DNA of 21,990 nucleotides from BS750m-G62 sp964577175 (GCA_964577175.1 CAZNYC010000064.1:1-21990), one strand, 5' to 3'; positions 14,811-21,989 are shown, counted from the stretch's first letter. The notes: a model not told the origin generated them from the letters alone. Numbers and translations: made by a program.

Positions 14811-16115
14811 ATGCAGCAACGATGGACCCTGGTGCCGGCCGGCCTCGCCCTGGCGGCCTGCCTGCTCGCAGGCTGCGAACCGAAAGCCGAACGCCTGCCG
14901 CGCGACATCGGCGCCGACGTCCTCGGCGCCTTCACGCCCGAGGCGCTGCGGAAGGCGTACGAGACGCCCGCTTTCGTCGTCCGCGACGCCCGGAAGGACG
15001 GCAACGTGGCCTTCCAGGACACCGACCTCGAGGCCAACGCGCTCGTCGACGACCGGAACCTGCTCATCTACGTGGAGGGCTCCGGCGACCGCGTCCCCCT
15101 CTCCCGCTGGACGATGGGCCTGGTGGCCGAGAGCCCGCACGGTTTCCCGCACCGCCCCGACCGCCTGGTCGTCATCCTCCTGAAATGGGGCCAGAGCCAC
15201 GACGTCGTCGCCGAGCACACCAACCGCAAGGCCCAGATGGCCGGGGCCGCCGCCCTCAACCGAATGCTCGAGGTCCACCGCCGCCGACACGGGGCCGACG
15301 GGCGCGTGAGCGTCATCGGGTTCAGTGCCGGCACCCGCGTCACGCAGTGGGCGTTTGCGGGCACCCTGCCGGAGGGCGAGAAGGCGTATCCCGAGGCCCT
15401 CGCCCACGCCCGGAACGTCGTCTTCCTGGGCTCAAGCATCAGTTGTGCCGACGAGACGCCGTTCGGCATGATCCGCGGCCGGTTTCTGAGTTTCATCAAC
15501 CGGCGGGACACGCATTACGGCGACCGGGCGCCGTTCGTGGCGCCGGCGGGCGAGCCGCCGCGCTTCGACAAGTTCCTGACCCTGGAGCCGGTGATGCGGC
15601 ACCCGATGTTCGGGGCGAGCGTCATGGGGTTCCGCCACCTGCCGACGCTGACGCAGCCCGAACAGTTCGGCGCGATTGAATCGGCCGGCGGGCCGGCCGC
15701 GCGGCGACGGTTGGAGAAGGCGTTCCGAATGGTCAACGTCCCCGTGCCGGACGCCCTCGTCCCGTTCAACCTCTTCGGCGACCCCGTGCCGAACGACGAC
15801 GGCGACGATTACCTGAACCTGGCCCCGAACCATTACATCATGGTCGGCCGGGGCCCGTCCGGGCGGATCGACGACCCGGCATTCGACCAGTACCGCAGCA
15901 TCGCCAAGGAGTTCGTCCGGGAACACGTGGCGTCGGCGGCGCTGCGGGGGCGGCTGGACACGTTCGACCTCCAGGCCCGGCCCAAGAGCGCGAAACTCCT
16001 CGACGTGCCCCTGCCCCTGCTGTTCCCCTGGGCGGCGATCAACCCGCCGCACAAGGAACCCGCCCAGCCGCCCGAGAAGACGAAACCGCCCGTCCCGGAG
16101 AAACCGCCGGAGTGA
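14811..16115 (+). CDS. alpha/beta-hydrolase-fold lipoprotein
   Basis: From the ATG at 14811 (GGAGG eight bases upstream) the protein has 434 residues; an in-frame ATG at 14784 is rejected. Residues 1-22 are a lipoprotein signal with the lipobox LLAGC (Cys22). The nucleophile elbow is IGFSAGTR (Ser172), preceded by NLLIYVEGSGD (83-93), a strand-loop that may supply the oxyanion hole. A Pro/Lys-rich tail (about 410-434, KEPAQPPEKTKPPVPEKPPE) could span or bind the cell wall. The acid and His of the triad cannot be placed with certainty, but DYLNLAPNHYIMVG (about 344-357) is a good candidate region. The substrate is unknown. It may be co-transcribed with the SGNH gene and converges on lexA. Confidence 0.85.
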   Translation: MQQRWTLVPAGLALAACLLAGCEPKAERLPRDIGADVLGAFTPEALRKAYETPAFVVRDARKDGNVAFQDTDLEANALVDDRNLLIYVEGSGDRVPLSRWTMGLVAESPHGFPHRPDRLVVILLKWGQSHDVVAEHTNRKAQMAGAAALNRMLEVHRRRHGADGRVSVIGFSAGTRVTQWAFAGTLPEGEKAYPEALAHARNVVFLGSSISCADETPFGMIRGRFLSFINRRDTHYGDRAPFVAPAGEPPRFDKFLTLEPVMRHPMFGASVMGFRHLPTLTQPEQFGAIESAGGPAARRRLEKAFRMVNVPVPDALVPFNLFGDPVPNDDGDDYLNLAPNHYIMVGRGPSGRIDDPAFDQYRSIAKEFVREHVASAALRGRLDTFDLQARPKSAKLLDVPLPLLFPWAAINPPHKEPAQPPEKTKPPVPEKPPE

Positions 16116-16203
16116 CCCGGCGCCCTGTGCGCCATACGTCACGGCCGGCCCTGCCCGGACGCGGGCCGGGAGCGGCATGTGCCACGGCCGTTCTTGCCCG
16201 GCC

Positions 16204-16447
16204 GTGCACTGCGAAACGGCGCGCGGCCCGCAAGCGGGCCGGCGAACACGGGCCGGTTCGCGCGAGCCAGGCATTACCGACCGTTCGTGCGCACGTACCG
16301 CGGCCGGCCTTGTCCGACGGTGCACTGCGAAACGGCGCGCGGCCCGCAAGCGGGCCGGCGAACACGGGCCGGTTCGCGCGAGCCAGGCATTACCGACCGT
16401 TCGTGCGCACGTACCGCGGCCGGCCTTGTCCGACGGTGCACTGCGAG
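16204..16447. repeat. exact 116-bp tandem duplication in the convergent gap
   Basis: Units at 16204-16319 and 16320-16435 appear identical; a third begins at 16436 and is lost after about 12 bases. Each unit starts GTGCACTGCGAAACGGCG and contains the hairpin GGCCCGC-AA-GCGGGCC. Two more diverged partial copies of the unit end (CACGGCCG..TTGCCCGGCC type) lie at about 16127-16203, so the array seems to have decayed to the left. The 361-bp gap holds no gene. Confidence 0.85.
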
Positions 16448-16476
16448 CCGCGGAGGCCGCGGCGCGGCGCGACCCG

Positions 16477-17070
16477 TCAATACTTCCGCAACACGCCGAT
16501 GACGATGCCCTGGAGCTGGCAATCGTCCACGTAGATCGGCTGCATGTCCGGGTTGGCGGGCTGGAGGCGAATGCGGCCTTTCTCCTTGTAGAACCGTTTG
16601 AGGGTGGCCTCGCCGCCCTCGATGAGGGCGACGACCGTTTCGCCGTTGCGGGCCTGGCCCCGTTTCTCGACGATCACGTAATCGCCGTCGCGGATCTGTT
16701 CGTCGATCATCGAGTTGCCCTGCACCCGCAGGACGAACGTCTCGCCGGGGCGGCCCTGGAAGAGGTCCTCCAGGTCCAGCACCTCGGGGGTTTCGACCGC
16801 CTCGATGGGGCTGCCGGCGGCGATGGTGCCGACGAGCGGGAGGGCGGCCCGGCGGGGGTCGAGTTCCGGCGAGAGTTCGATGGCCCGGCTCTTCAGGGCC
16901 TCGCGGTGCAGGGCCCCCTTGGCCTGGAGCGTCTCGATGTGCTCGAAGACCGTCGGCCGGGAGACGCCCAGGTGGTCGGCGATCTCCTGCATCGTGGGGG
17001 CGTAGTCGTTCTCCTCCACGTACTCGCGGATGAAGGTGACGATCTCGTGCTGACGGCGGGTGAGATGCAT
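16477..17070 (-). CDS. lexA: LexA, SOS-response transcriptional repressor
   Basis: The 197-residue protein matches LexA in length and order. An N-terminal winged helix-turn-helix (about 1-65, APTMQEIADHLGVSRPTVFEHIETLQAKG) precedes the cleavage site Ala85-Gly86 in GTIAAGSP and the S24 peptidase domain with GNSM (Ser120) and EATLKRF (Lys158), the Ser-Lys dyad for RecA-stimulated self-cleavage. The recognition helix (SRPTVFEHIETL) differs from both the E. coli and B. subtilis versions, so the operator may differ. GGAGG lies six bases before the ATG at 17068-17070. No CTGT-N8-ACAG or GAAC-N4-GTTC box is visible within 150 bp upstream. It is convergent with the alpha/beta hydrolase gene. Confidence 0.96.
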   Translation of the reverse strand: MHLTRRQHEIVTFIREYVEENDYAPTMQEIADHLGVSRPTVFEHIETLQAKGALHREALKSRAIELSPELDPRRAALPLVGTIAAGSPIEAVETPEVLDLEDLFQGRPGETFVLRVQGNSMIDEQIRDGDYVIVEKRGQARNGETVVALIEGGEATLKRFYKEKGRIRLQPANPDMQPIYVDDCQLQGIVIGVLRKY

Positions 17071-17113
17071 GGCAGCCTCCGGCTGAATGTTAAACGATGA
17101 ATGCTGAATGACA

Positions 17114-17228
17114 AAGCGCGCTGCGCGTGCGACGAAGACGCATGTCCAATACGCAATAACCAAGCACCCTGCGCCTGCGGCGAAGGCGAATGTCCAATGA
17201 CCAATGCCCAGGCACGCTGCGCGTGCCC
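17114..17228. repeat. degenerate 48-bp direct repeats upstream of lexA
   Basis: AAGCGCGCTGCGCGTGCG at 17114, AAGCACCCTGCGCCTGCG at 17162 and AGGCACGCTGCGCGTGC at 17210 start three units spaced exactly 48 bp; the second unit continues through GTCCAATGACCAATG like the first. The tract lies just upstream of the lexA start. Confidence 0.6.
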
Positions 17229-17400
17229 CGCACGTCACCGGCGTGAGATGGGCTCGTTGTGCCGCAAACCCCGCCGCCGCGCTTTCACAAAGCAGGCGCT
17301 TCCGAGGACGTTACGGTGTTAAAAGATCGCCTCCCTGTAGGGCGCAGCCCTGCTTGAGCATTTGGCATTGAGCATTGGGCATTGGCCGTTCGGCCCACAG

Positions 17401-17447
17401 CGAGATTCCTCCGCTCGGGGCCTTCGGCCCCTCGGTCGGAATGACAA
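17401..17447. repeat. GTCATTC-type palindromic repeat
   Basis: GAGATTCC ... GGAATGAC arms surround a perfect hairpin GGGGCC-TTC-GGCCCC (17417-17431). It is related to the palindromes at 14712 and 20427. The segment 17330-17400 before it is CATTGG/GCATTG simple repeats with no gene. Confidence 0.6.
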
Positions 17448-17480
17448 TGGGGCCTCCACTCCGTTCGGTCGCTTACGGCG

Positions 17481-17859
17481 GGCGGACGCCGGAGGCCGCG
17501 AGGTGCGCGGGTCCGCCTGCCACCTCCGCGGGATACCCCGGCCGGCGCCCGGCCCCTCGGCGCCGGGCCCGGCCGGTGGGGGCGGCAGGGACCGGACCGA
17601 CGGACCGGGCGAGTCCTCGTCCCGTCCCGGGGCGCGTGGGGGACGCCCCGGGTACACGGGAAGAGGACGCGGGGCGGTCGGACAGACGTCGGTCGGCGGG
17701 GGGAGGCGGTCGTCCGTGGGGGAGACGGCCGCCGAGGGTGGGCCCCGTCCGCTCGGCGCGGACTCGCCGCGGCGGCCAGTCAGCGACCCGGGAGGGCACG
17801 GGGAATGCACCCGGGCCGAACGCGAACCGGCCGCTCGGCGGCGGCGTCCTCACACGCCG
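17481..17859 (+). ncRNA. candidate structured RNA: cluster of consecutive hairpins
   Basis: In order on the plus strand: GGCGGAC/GTCCGCC (17481-17517); nested CCGGCCGG/CCGGCCGG with inner CCCGGC/GCCGGG (17538-17576); a rod of four stacked helices, GACCGACG/CGTCGGTC, GTCCTC/GAGGAC, CCCG/CGGG and CCCGGGGCG/CGCCCCGGG (17595-17694); GGCGGTCGTC/GACGGCCGCC (17705-17733); GTCCG/CGGAC (17747-17763); CCCGGG/CCCGGG with loop CGGGGAA (17787-17815); CGGCGT/ACGCCG (17842-17859). The rod and the next hairpin share the apical loop CGTGGGGGA. It does not match RNase P, tmRNA, SRP RNA or 6S by signature sequences I know. Open frames here have no convincing protein. No promoter is evident. Transcription and strand are inference. 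Confidence 0.3.
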
Positions 17860-17890
17860 GCGGCACAACCGACCCGGCGTCTGCCATTAA

Positions 17891-18056
17891 GGGCCTGTCC
17901 CCAATGGCATTAAGTTAAGCAGCACAGAGGCCGTCTGACACGAGAAACCGCCTGCAGGTAACCGCTCTGGCGCGTCCTGAAGGCCGATTCTGCCGCGACC
18001 GTGCAGGGCCTGGGGCCCGTCAGAATCCTTATCTTAATGCCATTGGGGCCTGTCCC
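17891..18056. mobile_element. MITE-like element with 21-bp inverted ends
   Basis: CCCCAATGGCATTAAG at 17899-17914 is exactly inverted at 18033-18048, and the match extends to 21 bp with one mismatch (17899-17919 / 18028-18048). Both ends are bordered on the outside by GGGCCTGTCC-type sequence (17891, 18046). The 166-bp body encodes no protein. Size, terminal inverted repeats and lack of coding fit a non-autonomous transposon remnant; target-site duplication is not clear. Confidence 0.55.
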
Positions 18057-18149
18057 AATAACCCTGTGGCTTCGGCCGGCTGCGGCGGCCGCATGCGGCG
18101 TCGGGCTGCGTCGCCAGCCCAGAGACGGGCTGCCTGCTTCACCCTCCTT

Positions 18150-18405
18150 GCCTGCGGCCGCCTCGCGCGGCCTCGGGCCGACGAGGGGGGGTATGGGGAT
18201 AGACTCTCGGGGCGAGCCGAAGTTGCTTGCACTCCGGCGTCGCGCCCGCTATAAGCGCCTATCGGAACCACCCTCGGGCGTCGAGGGAGGAACCGGTCGC
18301 GGCCTGCGTAAGCCTCCGTCGGCCAATCAACGGAGGTGCCTGCGAATCCGCCGTGGCCGCGGGCGCCTCGCTCGGCCTCGAACCGACGAGGGCGGTTCGG
18401 ATAGG
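18150..18405. repeat. three related copies of a CGACGAGGG..GGATAGGCGCTT motif, one inverted
   Basis: 18159-18193 and 18362-18396 agree at about 30 of 35 bases (GCCTCG.GCGGCCTCG..CCGACGAGGG). Downstream of the second copy, GGTTCGGATAGGCGCTT (18393-18409) pairs as an inverted near-copy with the complement of 18255-18275. The hairpin CGAACCG/CGGTTCG (loop ACGAGGG) is also present. The meaning is unknown; no gene is seen between 18057 and 18643. Confidence 0.5.
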
Positions 18406-18473
18406 CGCTTTGCGCCGTGGTCGTCAAGGCCGGGTTGTCAAAGAGCGCCGTTCAACACCGAGAACAGGATACC

Positions 18474-18565
18474 CTAACATCGTTCTAACGTCAAGTGCAA
18501 AATCGGCGTCACGGTCGGAAAACTTGAGATCTTCTCCGTCCGAAAGGCCCTAACACTGGCCTAAC
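18474..18565 (+). promoter_or_regulatory. paired 11-bp-spaced CTAAC direct repeats (possible operator)
   Basis: CTAAC occurs at 18474, 18485, 18550 and 18561: two pairs, each with a period of exactly 11 bp, with the pairs 76 bp apart. Direct repeats with one-turn spacing are the typical binding pattern of OmpR/PhoB-type response regulators. The sites lie 80-170 bp upstream of the aminopeptidase start. This is a speculative assignment. Confidence 0.3.
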
Positions 18566-18587
18566 CCGTTGCGCCGGCCGGACTTAC

Positions 18588-18626
18588 GTCGGGGAGAGTT
18601 TTTCCCCGGCGAGCCTGTTTTTTTTT
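18588..18626 (+). other. stem-loop followed by a nine-T run in the aminopeptidase leader
   Basis: GTCGGGGA (18588-18595) pairs with TCCCCGGC (18603-18610) around a seven-base loop (one G-U pair). After a seven-base gap comes a run of nine T (18618-18626), directly followed by the GGAGG of the downstream gene. It could be a leaky terminator/attenuator or the end of an upstream transcript. Confidence 0.35.
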
Positions 18627-18643
18627 GGAGGCACACCGCCGCC

Positions 18644-19747
18644 GTGGCCACGTCCGCCCTTCGCCGAGCCGTCGCCGACCGCTGCACGCATCTGCGCGCC
18701 CGCCTGGAGGATCGCGGGGCCGACGCCCTGCTCGTCACCCGCGCCGTCGACGTACGATACCTCTCCGGCTTCACGGGGGAAGACAGTTGGCTCGTCGTCG
18801 GCAAGGGCAAGGGGTGGGTACTCACGGACAGCCGCTTCGCCGAGGAGGTGGAGCGCGACTGCCCGGACTTCGCCTCCACCGTCCGCCGGGGGTCGCTCGT
18901 CGAGGCCCTCGGCAAGGCCGTCCGGCGGAAGCGTGTCGGCCGCCTGGCGTACGATCCGACCCACGTGTCGGTGGCGCTGCTCTCGCGCCTGCGGCGGGAA
19001 CTGAAGGGCGTCCGGCTCCTGCGGCTGGCCGATGCCGCGAGCGATCTGCGCACGCGGAAGGACCGGCTGGAGGTCCGGGCCGTCCGCCGGGCCGTCCGGA
19101 CGGCCGAGACGGCGTACCGTGCATTCCGCGAACGGATCCAACTCGGTATGACCGAGCAGGCCCTGGCCGGAGAACTCGAGTACCAGATGCGCCGGGCGGG
19201 GGCGGAGGGGCCGGCGTTCCCGACGATCGTGGCCTTGGGCGCCCATGCCGCCCGACCCCACGCCAAGCCCGGACGCCGCCAACTGAAGCGCGGCTGCGTC
19301 CTGCTGACGGACTTCGGTGCCCGCGTGGACGGGTACGTGTCCGACTTGACACGGGTCCTCTTTGCCCATAGAATCCCGCCTCGCGCCCGGGAGGTGTACG
19401 AGGTGGTTCGGCGGGCACAGTCGGCGGCGATTGCGGCCATCGAGCCGGGCGCCCGCCTGACGGACGTCGACGCCGCCGCCCGCACCGTCATCGAGGAGGC
19501 GGGCTACGGCAAGCAGTTCCGTCACGGGCTAGGCCACGGCATCGGCCTGGAGGTGCACGAGCAGCCGCGCCTGGCACCGCGCGGCGTGAAGGGCGAGTTG
19601 AAGGCCGGGATGATCGTGACCGTGGAACCGGGCATCTACCTCCGCCGGCGGTTCGGCATCCGCCTGGAGGACGACGTCCTCGTGACCGAGAAGGGCCGGT
19701 CGGTCCTCAGCCGCCTGCCGACCGACCCGGACGAGGTGATCGTGTAA
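18644..19747 (+). CDS. M24-family aminopeptidase P (Xaa-Pro peptidase)-like protein
   Basis: With the GTG at 18644 the protein has 367 residues, the usual length of short PepP/PepQ-like proteins. An N-terminal creatinase-like domain (about 1-130, ALLVTRAVDVRYLSGFTG) precedes a pita-bread metallopeptidase domain with all five dimetal ligands: the two Asp in LLTDFGARVDGYVSDLTR, His in GHGIGLEVHE, Glu in VTVEPGIYL and Glu in IRLEDDVLV. It removes N-terminal residues preceding proline in the cytoplasm. GGAGG at 18627-18631 is 12 bases before GTG, rather far; no other start lies between. It precedes accB by 112 bp, an order common in bacteria, but the efp gene often found between pepP and accB is absent. 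Confidence 0.93.
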   Translation: MATSALRRAVADRCTHLRARLEDRGADALLVTRAVDVRYLSGFTGEDSWLVVGKGKGWVLTDSRFAEEVERDCPDFASTVRRGSLVEALGKAVRRKRVGRLAYDPTHVSVALLSRLRRELKGVRLLRLADAASDLRTRKDRLEVRAVRRAVRTAETAYRAFRERIQLGMTEQALAGELEYQMRRAGAEGPAFPTIVALGAHAARPHAKPGRRQLKRGCVLLTDFGARVDGYVSDLTRVLFAHRIPPRAREVYEVVRRAQSAAIAAIEPGARLTDVDAAARTVIEEAGYGKQFRHGLGHGIGLEVHEQPRLAPRGVKGELKAGMIVTVEPGIYLRRRFGIRLEDDVLVTEKGRSVLSRLPTDPDEVIV

Positions 19748-19783
19748 CCGGGAGCGGGGGGCGAATGGCCTTGCGGCACTCGG

Positions 19784-19800
19784 TCTCCCTTGACGGGAGA
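19784..19800. repeat. small hairpin between aminopeptidase and accB
   Basis: TCTCCC-TTGAC-GGGAGA forms a six-pair stem-loop 59 bp before the accB start. Followed by GGGACAG and no T run, it is more likely an intergenic repeat or mRNA-processing element than a terminator. Confidence 0.4.
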
Positions 19801-19859
19801 GGGACAGAGGTACGGCCGCCGGTCGGGCGGTGAGATCGCACCAGCGCGGGAGACCCGCC

Positions 19860-20369
19860 ATGGCAGACGCACCGGAATCGGACGCCGATGGGCCCCGCGA
19901 GGCGCCCGTCGACATCGAGACGATCCGCCGGCTGCTGGACCTGATGAGCGAGCACGCTCTGGCGGAACTGGAGATCGAGCGGGAAGACATGGCCGTCCGA
20001 CTCCGCAAGGCCGGCGCCGCGCCTCCGCCGCACCTCGTACCGACCGTCCCGGCAGGGACCCCGCCGGCGGCGGCCGGGCCGCCGACCGCCGCCCCCGCCG
20101 CCGGCCAGGCCGAACCGGCCGAGGAGGAGTTACCCGCCATCACCTCGCCGATGGTCGGCACGTTCTACGAGGCCTCCGGCCCGGAGGCCGACCCGTTCGT
20201 CCAGGTGGGCGACCACGTGGCCGAGGACACCGTCGTCTGCGTCATCGAGGCCATGAAGGTCTTCAACGAAATTCGGGCCGAGACGAGCGGGACGATCGAG
20301 GAGGTGCTGATGACGAACGCGGAGGCGGTGGAGTTCGGCCAGCCGCTGTTCCTCGTCCGGCCGGACTGA
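19860..20369 (+). CDS. accB: biotin carboxyl carrier protein of acetyl-CoA carboxylase
   Basis: The 169-residue protein carries biotin on Lys133 in EAMKVFNE (130-137). The N-terminal helical part (18-50, IETIRRLLDLMSEHALAELEIE) is typical of AccB. A Pro/Ala-rich flexible linker (52-90) leads to the C-terminal biotinyl domain, which begins ITSPMVGTFY (94-103) and ends QPLFLVRPD. It shuttles CO2 from the biotin carboxylase to the carboxyltransferase in the first committed step of fatty-acid synthesis. GGGAGA lies seven bases before the ATG at 19860. A 282-bp repeat-filled gap separates it from accC, whereas the two genes usually lie within a few tens of bases. Confidence 0.95.
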   Translation: MADAPESDADGPREAPVDIETIRRLLDLMSEHALAELEIEREDMAVRLRKAGAAPPPHLVPTVPAGTPPAAAGPPTAAPAAGQAEPAEEELPAITSPMVGTFYEASGPEADPFVQVGDHVAEDTVVCVIEAMKVFNEIRAETSGTIEEVLMTNAEAVEFGQPLFLVRPD

Positions 20370-20389
20370 CGCGCCCGCGAGAACCTCAG

Positions 20390-20536
20390 CACGGCGGGCC
20401 TCAGCAGGCGCCGCGCAGGAGACCGCGATTGTCATCTCGGCCGAGCCGTTGTGCCGCGACGGCGAGGAGAGAGATCTCGCTTGTGAGCCCGAAGACGAGA
20501 TTACTCGACTCGCTCCGCTCGCCCGGAATAACAATC
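20390..20536. repeat. degenerate palindromic repeats between accB and accC
   Basis: GCACGGCGGGCCTCAGCAGG (about 20390) looks like a decayed family-A copy. Next, GATTGTCAT (20427-20435) and ATAACAATC (20528-20536) are inverted with one mismatch and bound a 110-bp GTCATTC-type element containing GAGAGATCTCG and GACTCGCTCCGCTCGCC. The rest of the gap to 20651 shows no gene or clear signal apart from the accC ribosome site. Confidence 0.5.
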
Positions 20537-20651
20537 TGAAGGGCACCGGCGCAAGCGGCGCTGCCTGGCGGTGGCCCGGTCCGTACGGAGGCCGTAAGCC
20601 CAGACCCCCCGCGCGGAACACGGCCGAGGGGCGGAGAGGTTGGGAGCAGGC

Positions 20652-21989
20652 ATGTTCTCACGCATCCTGGTGGCGAATCGCGGCGAGATCGCCCTGCGGG
20701 TCATCCGCGCCTGCCGGGAGATGGGCCTGGAGGTCGTCGCCGTCTTCTCCGAGGCCGACCGCGGCGCCCGGTACCTGGACCTGGCGGACGAAGCCATCTG
20801 CATCGGCCCGCCGGCCGCGGGCCAGTCGTACCTGAACATCGCCCGCATCATCTCGGCGGCGGAGGTGGCCGACGTCGACGCCATCCACCCCGGCTACGGG
20901 TTCCTGGCCGAGAACGCCCACTTCGCCGAGGTCTGCCGCTCCTGCAACATCGAGTTCATCGGCCCGAGCGTCGAGGCGATGCAGCGCGTCGGCGACAAGG
21001 TCGAGGCCAAGCGCATCGCCCGGGCCGCCCGCCTCTACACCATCCCCGGCTCGGATGGGGCGCTGGAAAACGTCGACGAGGCCCTCGGCGTGGCCCACGA
21101 CATCGGGTACCCCGTCCTGGTGAAGGCCGCCGCCGGCGGAGGCGGGCGCGGCATGCGCATCGCCCACAACGACATCAGCCTCTCCCAAGCCGTCGGGCAG
21201 GGACAGAGCGAGGCCGAGGCCGCCTTCAAGGACAACCGCGTCTACCTCGAAAAACACATCGAGGGCGCCCGCCACGTCGAGGTCCAGGTCCTGGCCGACA
21301 CCCACGGCCACTGCGTCCACCTGTGGGAACGCGACTGCTCGCTCCAGCGTCGGCACCAGAAACTCGTCGAGGAATCGCCCAGCCCCAGCATCTCGGACAA
21401 GACCCGCGCCAAACTCTGCGACGCCGCCGTCCGCATGGCCCGCCAGGCCGGGTACACAGGGGCGGGGACGGTCGAGTTCCTCGTCGACGCGGACGAGACG
21501 TTCTACCTGCTGGAGGTCAACGCCCGCATCCAGGTGGAGCACCCGGTCACGGAACTCGTGACGGGCGTGGACCTGGTCCAGGAACAGATTCGCGTGGCGG
21601 CGGGCGAGCGGCTCCGGTTCCGGCAGAAAGAGATTCCCCAGACCGGGCACGCCATCGAGTGCCGCATCAATGCCGAGGATTGCTTCAGCGGTTTCCGCCC
21701 CTCGCCGGGCACGCTGACGCGGCTGTGCCTGCCGGGCGGGCCGGGCGTCCGCGTCGATACGCATTGCTGCCAGGGCACGACCATCGCGCCGCACTACGAC
21801 TCGATGATCGCGAAACTCCTGGTCCACCGGCCCACCCGCGACGCCGCCCTGGCGACGATGCGGCGGGCGCTGGCGGAGTTCCACATCGACGGCGTCGCCA
21901 CGACCATTCCGGTCCACCAGGAGATTTTCGCCAACCCGGACTTCATGGCCGGCCGCGTCGATACCGGGTGGGTCGAACGGGTGTGGTGA
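20652..21989 (+). CDS. accC: biotin carboxylase subunit of acetyl-CoA carboxylase
   Basis: This is a complete 445-residue ATP-grasp enzyme that carboxylates biotin on AccB using ATP and bicarbonate. Seen in order: N-terminal ILVANRGEIALRVIRA (5-20), HPGYGFLAEN (79-88), the glycine-rich ATP loop AAGGGGRGM (160-168), RDCSLQRRHQKLVEE (227-241) and EVNARIQVEHPVTE (288-301), with Ala292 where most AccC have Thr, and the C-terminal DSMIAKLLVH. GGGAG lies seven bases before the ATG at 20652; a TTG start 12 bases upstream is rejected. The carboxyltransferase genes accA and accD are not adjacent, which is common. Acetyl-CoA carboxylase is favoured over pyruvate or propionyl-CoA carboxylase because AccB is separate and adjacent. 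Confidence 0.95.
   Translation: MFSRILVANRGEIALRVIRACREMGLEVVAVFSEADRGARYLDLADEAICIGPPAAGQSYLNIARIISAAEVADVDAIHPGYGFLAENAHFAEVCRSCNIEFIGPSVEAMQRVGDKVEAKRIARAARLYTIPGSDGALENVDEALGVAHDIGYPVLVKAAAGGGGRGMRIAHNDISLSQAVGQGQSEAEAAFKDNRVYLEKHIEGARHVEVQVLADTHGHCVHLWERDCSLQRRHQKLVEESPSPSISDKTRAKLCDAAVRMARQAGYTGAGTVEFLVDADETFYLLEVNARIQVEHPVTELVTGVDLVQEQIRVAAGERLRFRQKEIPQTGHAIECRINAEDCFSGFRPSPGTLTRLCLPGGPGVRVDTHCCQGTTIAPHYDSMIAKLLVHRPTRDAALATMRRALAEFHIDGVATTIPVHQEIFANPDFMAGRVDTGWVERVW

Noticed and set aside
17071..17130. LexA operator (SOS box) before lexA
   Set aside because: No CTGT-N8-ACAG or GAAC-N4-GTTC pattern is present; claiming an operator would be unsupported.
17481..17880. RNase P RNA, tmRNA, SRP RNA or 6S RNA
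   Set aside because: I looked for GAGGAAAGTCCG-type, GGTTCGA-type, GGAAGGAAGCAGCC-type and ACAGAACCC-type signatures on both strands and did not find them.
17319..17913. Overlapping open frames on both strands in the hairpin cluster
   Set aside because: Proteins are Arg/Gly/Pro-rich with no domain, no Shine-Dalgarno site and no preferred frame; the palindromic structure explains the DNA better.
18375..18410. tRNA T-arm-like GGTTCGGATAG
   Set aside because: No cloverleaf, anticodon arm or acceptor stem can be built around it; it belongs to the local repeat.
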